From CAWAHD01 sp963781785 (lineage in GTDB: Bacteria; Planctomycetota; Planctomycetia; Isosphaerales; Isosphaeraceae), in assembly GCA_963781785.1 (NCBI GenBank), contig CAWAHD010000005.1, positions 2,790,001 to 2,854,000 of the forward strand: DNA of 64,000 nucleotides, read 5' to 3'. The notes under the pieces are model-generated. The model was not told the origin of the DNA and searched no databases. It worked only from the letters and a program-made list of their open reading frames with translations. This document shows, one piece after another, positions 61,170 to 64,000 of this stretch. The translations under genes and the position numbers were made by a program. Within the stretch, counting starts at the first letter, position 1. The number at the start of each line of letters is the position of its first letter.

Positions 61170-61551
61170 CTGGACCGAGTCCGGCGGTCTCTCGTCCGGG
61201 CGGAGGTAGGCCAGTTGCTCCGTCAGGAGCTGCGGGCCGCGGCTCAACCGCCGCTTCGCCGTCTCCGCCCTGACGCCGAGCACGTGGGCGGCCTCCGCCT
61301 GCGTCATCCCCTGGAGGCGCACCAGGTCGAAGACCTCCCGCTCGTCCTCCGGCAGCTCGCCGATCGCCCAGAGCATGCTACGGCCGTCCTGGCTCAGCCG
61401 CGGGGAGACGCTGCTGACCGGCGCCGGCACCAGCCCCTCGCACAGCTCCACGGCGTTCACCCTAGTGATCTAAGCGTCGGGCCAGGTCACTGAGTTCCCA
61501 GTTCCTGTGCTGGTTGGCCAGGACGAACACCCGGCGCACGGTGCGGTCGAG
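61170..61551 (-). pseudogene. remnant of an ECF sigma factor gene
   Basis: The sigma-4 part is clear: LPEDEREVFDLVRLQGMTQ and AEAAHVLGVRAETAKRRL, the helix-turn-helix of planctomycete ECF factors. Before it, in another frame, comes NWELSDLARRLDH, the end of region 2 in the same family, followed by a TAG. The rest of region 2 is missing. It sits immediately upstream of the TPR kinase, where an intact ECF gene is usual in planctomycetes. Either a deletion has killed the gene or several assembly errors obscure its N-terminus. Confidence 0.6.
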
Positions 61552-62013
61552 TCCGGCGCTCGCTGCTGGTTTGTCCGCGGCTTGAAGAGGGCTGGCCAGC
61601 CGGACCGCGGCCGCTAGCCAGCCGAGGAGCGCGCCAGCCACGCGCTGCGCCGCGGCGTTCAGAGGCGTTCGCGTTTGCATGGTGGCATCTCCGCACGTGG
61701 TGCGAGATCCTCAACTCATGTGTGGCCACTCGGATGCAACCATTCGCTTCTGGGTGGCCTCTTTGTTTTGTGAACGCGTTCCGAGCGTCCGCAGATCGAT
61801 TGAACGGTCCACGACGATCCATCTCTCGAAAGATTTCTTGCGCCCGTGCCTTCCAAATGGACTAGTGAGTACGTGGTGGCCTCTCGATAGCTGGGCGGTG
61901 AACCGGTGACGGTCGAAGGAACGGATGACCAAGCCTGGCAAAGCAACCTCGTTCAGGAAGACGTTTTTGGTCGTCTCTCAGGCACCCGGCACGCAGACGT
62001 CCCGGAGAAGTAA
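61552..62013. other. intergenic region
   Basis: About 460 bp between the sigma remnant and the surface-protein gene. No reliable gene, repeat or RNA seen. GGAG at 62004-62007 serves the next gene. Confidence 0.4.
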
Positions 62014-64000
62014 ATGATGCGCAGCCTTCGTCAGCCTCGGGCCAGTGGATCTCGGCTCTCGATGATCGAGTCACGGAAGTTCAAGCTCGCTGCTTTCGAA
62101 CAGCTCGAGGACCGCGCGCTTCTGGCTGTGATCACGCCGTTTACACCTCAGTTCTCCGCGAACGCCACCGGCAATATCGCCATCGTTGGCAACACGCTCA
62201 TGACCGCGCCGGCGAGCGACCCGAACGCGATCAACGCACAGAACGGCGTCGGGCCGTACATCAACAACAACGACTTCAACATGGCCTTCGTCGACGTCGA
62301 CAACAATCCCTCGACGTTCGATTCCAGCCAGGCAGGGCTGACGCTTCCGGCCGGGTCGCAAGTCTTGTTTGCCGGGCTTTACTGGGGCGGCAGAAACAAT
62401 ACGAACTCTTCGGTGACGGATGCCCAGCGCGCCACGGTCATGTTCTCGACTCCCGGCTCGAGCGGGTATGTCACGCTGCACGGTGCCGTCATCGGCAAGT
62501 CGAATAATTCGAACGGCTACGATTACTCGAGCTTCATCAACGTGACTTCGCAGGTCGCCGCCGCCGGCAGCGGCACGTATGAAGTCGCGAACGTGCAGGC
62601 CGATAATGGCACCAACCACTATGCGGGCTGGTCGCTCGTGGTTGCCTATCAGGCACCCGGGCTGCCGGCGCGGAACCTGACTGTATTCAATGGCTACGCT
62701 TCGGTTGACACGAACTCGGCCCCCACCACGACGTCGATCAGCGGATTCGTCACCCCGCCGACCGGCGCGGTCAATACCCAGGTCGGCGTCGTAGCGTACG
62801 AGGGAGATCGCGGCTTCACCGGCGACAGCATGAGCCTCAACACCACCCTGCTCGGCGACGCGCTAAACCCCACCAACAATTTCTTCAACAGCACGATCTC
62901 GAACCTGGGCACGTACAACACCAACAAGACGCCGAATTACAACAACCAGCTCGGCTTCGACGCCAAGGTGGTCAGTGGCGCCGGCATCCTCGCCAACGGC
63001 TCGACGAGCGCGACCATCACGCTGAGTACGTCTCAGGATCAGTACTTCCCGAGCGTGGTGACCACGGCGATCGACCTGTACGCCCCGCAAATCGTCGCGG
63101 CGAAAACCGTAACGGACCTGACGCGCACTGGTCCGGTCCGGCCGGGAGACATCCTTCAGTACACGATCGGCGTGTCCAACACGGGAGAAGACGGGGCTTC
63201 GAACGTTGTGCTGACCGATGGCATACCCGCCAACACGCAATACGTCCCGAACACCCTCGTGATCGTTTCAGGCGCAAATGCGGGCCACAAGACCGACCAG
63301 CCGGGCGACGACCAGGCCAACTACAACTCAGTGAGCAATAGCGTTGTGTTCCGGCTAGGGACCGGGGCCAACGCGAGCGTGGGAGGCACGCTGGCCATCG
63401 GCGCCTCGACATCGCTGACGTTTGAAGTTCAGGTCAACCAGTCGACACCCGACCAGACCGTCATCAACAACCAGGCGACCATCACGGCAGTCGGAGTGAC
63501 CTCCGGCTTCCCCCTGACGACCCAATCGAGCCTGGCGACAGTTACGGTAGTGCTCCCGGCCACCCCGACCGTCAACACGACCCCGAACCCGACCAACGTT
63601 TCGCTGGGCAACACCACACCCCCGATCCTGACCGACTCAGCCGTTATCGCGGGGGGCAACAGCCCCACCGGAACACTCAGCTTCAAGCTCTACGGGCCCG
63701 GCGGTGTGACGGTGGTAGACACCGAGACGGTATCCGTCAGCGGAAACGGCACCTATAGCACGCTGCTCGGCTACACGCTCCCGACGACGGGTTCGGTGGC
63801 CGGGACCTATCAATGGGTCGTGAGCTACAGCGGCGACGCCAACAACAACAGCGTGACCGGTACTCTTGGGAGCGAGCCGGTCACGGTCCAGTCGGCTACT
63901 GCGACGATCGGCACAAATGCGAGTCCATCGAACGTCACGCTGAACAGCAGCGGCCCCCCGACGCTCAAGGACTCGGCGACGCTGACCGGCGGCTTCCACG
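62014..64000 (+). CDS. large surface protein with LEDR motif, DUF11 and Ig-like repeats (3' end beyond window)
   Basis: At least 662 residues, still open at the window end. The N-terminus carries FKLAAFEQLEDRALLA, the planctomycete LExR-LL motif found on very large exported proteins. Then come a beta-rich region of about 330 residues (LPAGSQVLFAGLYWGGR), a DUF11-type repeat (GDILQYTIGVSNTGEDGASNVVLTD in two parts) and Ig-like repeats with a SPTGTLSFKLYGP core and YSGDANN. The second Ig-like unit begins at about 63900. ATG 62014 has GGAG 6 bases upstream; ATG 62017 is equivalent. Likely cell-surface or secreted, possibly adhesive. Confidence 0.8.
   Translation, partial: MMRSLRQPRASGSRLSMIESRKFKLAAFEQLEDRALLAVITPFTPQFSANATGNIAIVGNTLMTAPASDPNAINAQNGVGPYINNNDFNMAFVDVDNNPSTFDSSQAGLTLPAGSQVLFAGLYWGGRNNTNSSVTDAQRATVMFSTPGSSGYVTLHGAVIGKSNNSNGYDYSSFINVTSQVAAAGSGTYEVANVQADNGTNHYAGWSLVVAYQAPGLPARNLTVFNGYASVDTNSAPTTTSISGFVTPPTGAVNTQVGVVAYEGDRGFTGDSMSLNTTLLGDALNPTNNFFNSTISNLGTYNTNKTPNYNNQLGFDAKVVSGAGILANGSTSATITLSTSQDQYFPSVVTTAIDLYAPQIVAAKTVTDLTRTGPVRPGDILQYTIGVSNTGEDGASNVVLTDGIPANTQYVPNTLVIVSGANAGHKTDQPGDDQANYNSVSNSVVFRLGTGANASVGGTLAIGASTSLTFEVQVNQSTPDQTVINNQATITAVGVTSGFPLTTQSSLATVTVVLPATPTVNTTPNPTNVSLGNTTPPILTDSAVIAGGNSPTGTLSFKLYGPGGVTVVDTETVSVSGNGTYSTLLGYTLPTTGSVAGTYQWVVSYSGDANNNSVTGTLGSEPVTVQSATATIGTNASPSNVTLNSSGPPTLKDSATLTGGFH

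Overview
The window is high-GC DNA from a planctomycete, most likely a member or relative of the Isosphaeraceae. The pointers are very large Ser/Thr kinases with TPR or protease tails, an ECF-sigma remnant directly in front of such a kinase, a surface protein with an LEDRALLA-type N-terminal motif, a lone methylofuran-pathway gene (mfnB), two Uma2 genes, and long poly-HAMP kinases. The taxon is inferred from gene content only.

Layout. 0.1-9.4 kb: a coiled-coil membrane protein, then two hybrid histidine kinases; the first carries about eleven 92-residue HAMP repeats, as in fungal group III kinases. 9.5-14.4 kb: a kinase-trypsin-ConA-like fusion and two tandem membrane paralogues. 14.4-26.7 kb: a MoxR ATPase, a DUF5682 protein, a VWA protein and a double-SWIM protein, facing two tandem DUF4132 (MolR/YehI-like) genes; this matches the uncharacterised yeh/molR set of E. 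coli. 26.9-31.9 kb: a SAM-I riboswitch, then threonine-synthase-like, MoaD/ThiS-like, MoeB/ThiF-like, STAS and cysteine-desulfurase genes, probably a protein-thiocarboxylate route to homocysteine. 32-38.4 kb: glycosyltransferase, gap, pgk, small secreted proteins, a DUF6580 membrane protein and mfnB. 38.6-43.2 kb: a candidate structured RNA with a strong terminator, DUF3309, a lipoprotein, DUF1328 and a membrane HEAT-repeat protein. 43.5-49.5 kb: Uma2, a TAXI binding protein, a tRNA-Pro-like remnant, a TIR-kinase fusion and a paralogue of the first coiled-coil protein. 49.8-61.6 kb: two TPR kinases, an ankyrin protein, a second Uma2, a possible umuC scrap and a broken ECF sigma factor. From 62.0 kb a large surface protein runs off the end.

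About ten genes are interrupted by single-base indels, and one also by an in-frame stop. Because gap and pgk are among them, I read most of these as assembly errors rather than real decay. For such genes one span is given for the restored gene. Two systems deserve the closest look: the SAM-riboswitch sulfur operon, and the MoxR/VWA/SWIM/DUF4132 cluster.
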